Positions 63,525 through 64,000 of a stretch of 64,000 nt of DNA are shown one piece after another (within the stretch, counting starts at the first letter, position 1; each line of letters begins with the position of its first letter). Below the pieces are notes generated by a model that saw only the letters and a list, made by a program, of their open reading frames with translations, made no database searches and had not been told where the DNA came from. Origin of the DNA: Rhopalosiphum padi (taxonomy: Eukaryota > Arthropoda > Insecta > Hemiptera > Aphididae). The DNA lies in assembly GCF_020882245.1 (NCBI RefSeq), contig NW_026869996.1, positions 8,482,969 to 8,546,968 on the forward strand, in the 5' to 3' direction. The translations under genes were made by a program, and so were the position numbers.

Positions 63525-64000
63525 ATATATACACCAACAGAGGGCGTGAGCGTCGCCGTAGTGGGGACGACATCCGTCGGCCGAACCGCCTCAGAATGAA
63601 ACTAGATATTTGTGTGGCGTTCACCGTACTGCTGTGTATCGTAACGGGTCGTTGTTTTTACTTAGCTTTTGAGTCTACTCGTTATTTTTTAATTAAGATT
63701 TTTGATATTATAAACGGATTGTTCATATTTTATGCCCGAAGTTAACACAAGTAAGTGTCTTGATCCTTGACTACTAGATCAAGAAAATGATTCTAATTTA
63801 TAATTTTTAACTTTCATTTTTTTCATTTTACCTGATATTTTTACTTCATAAAAACTATAAAATATGATTTTATAAGTTAATTTTGACGAATAATACAACT
63901 TAACATTTTTTCGTATTGAAAAGGAGCGATTTTCAGTTGTTTTACAAATGAATTTTTTAGTTACACTCATAATACATTTGAATTCCTTCTACAAAACATT
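63525..64000 (+). repeat. Unit 20, first 476 bp
   Basis: Leader, signal ORF and relic monomer (63751-63935) are present before the window ends. It has Tyr30, unlike units 15-19, and private substitutions at 63609 and near 63951. Confidence 0.95.
63596..63745 (+). CDS. Candidate signal-peptide ORF, unit 20 (S5I)
   Basis: AGT to ATT changes Ser5 to Ile just before the hydrophobic core; the rest reads as unit 1. A signal peptide would be expected to tolerate this. Confidence 0.43.
   Translation: MKLDICVAFTVLLCIVTGRCFYLAFESTRYFLIKIFDIINGLFIFYARS

Larger units (their letters stand above)
1..64000 (+). repeat. Nested tandem array, 19 complete units plus a partial twentieth
   Basis: The same 3-4.5 kb sequence recurs head to tail through the window with no unique DNA between copies. 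Unit starts, set at the A-T alternation before the CpG-rich leader, are 1, 3057, 5931, 8804, 11860, 14916, 17972, 21028, 23902, 27141, 30381, 34128, 37917, 41706, 44946, 48186, 51975, 55764, 59004 and 63525. Sampled copies differ by scattered single bases, whole 183-bp monomers, one T-run length change and one 42-bp deletion. This indicates recent expansion or continuing homogenisation. Neither array edge lies in the window. Confidence 0.98.

Noticed and set aside
1..64000. CRISPR array
   Set aside because: The repeat period is 183 bp with similar sequence throughout the period, not short identical repeats with unique spacers. Composition and splice-like sites are eukaryotic.

Overview
The whole window is one nested tandem-repeat array from a eukaryote. 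It contains 19 complete head-to-tail units of 2,873 to 4,521 bp plus the first 476 bp of a twentieth. No bacterial gene organisation, rRNA, tRNA, CRISPR or recognisable transposon protein is visible. The DNA is strongly AT-rich, roughly three quarters A+T. The exception is a CpG-rich leader of about 60 bp at the start of every unit, 68% G+C by hand count over 11-70. Polypyrimidine-AG acceptors, a GTAAGT donor and AATAAA signals point to an intron-containing gene. The short signal-peptide exon, small downstream exons, a candidate symmetric 33-nt exon and high A+T resemble the micro-exon genes (MEGs) of schistosome flatworms. That assignment is an inference of low to moderate confidence; no database match was made.

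Each unit has the same order. (1) A GC-rich leader. (2) A 49-codon signal-peptide-like ORF. (3) A diverged relic of a 183-bp monomer, beginning exactly at a GTAAGT donor-like site. (4) An AT-rich intron-like stretch. (5) Candidate exon A, 151 nt. (6) Block 1, a run of 183-bp monomers. (7) Candidate exon B, 129 nt, homologous to exon A and followed by AATAAA. (8) Block 2, six more monomers (174 + 5 x 183 = 1,089 bp). The next leader follows.

Unit length is fully explained by three things: the number of 183-bp monomers (block 1 holds 4,3,4,4,4,4,4,3,5,5,8,8,8,5,5,8,8,5,12; block 2 is one short only in unit 3), a T-run of 10 or 11 before exon A, and one 42-bp deletion in unit 11. Copy number is low on the left (3-5), higher on the right (5, 8, 12), and changes almost only between exons A and B. 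Chimeric monomers mark unequal crossovers. Multi-unit segments also look duplicated (units 1-2 versus 7-8; units 12-14 versus 16-18).

The coding interpretation is unsettled. Exons A and B encode related peptides sharing an HE-x2-FLP-x2-KVSTSY-x-ENGL core, but their splice phases differ by one base, and the signal ORF meets an in-frame TAA just before the best donor. The array could be an expanded secreted-protein gene family, a pseudogenised one, or a satellite that captured gene fragments. Reported exons are candidates, not proven coding sequence.
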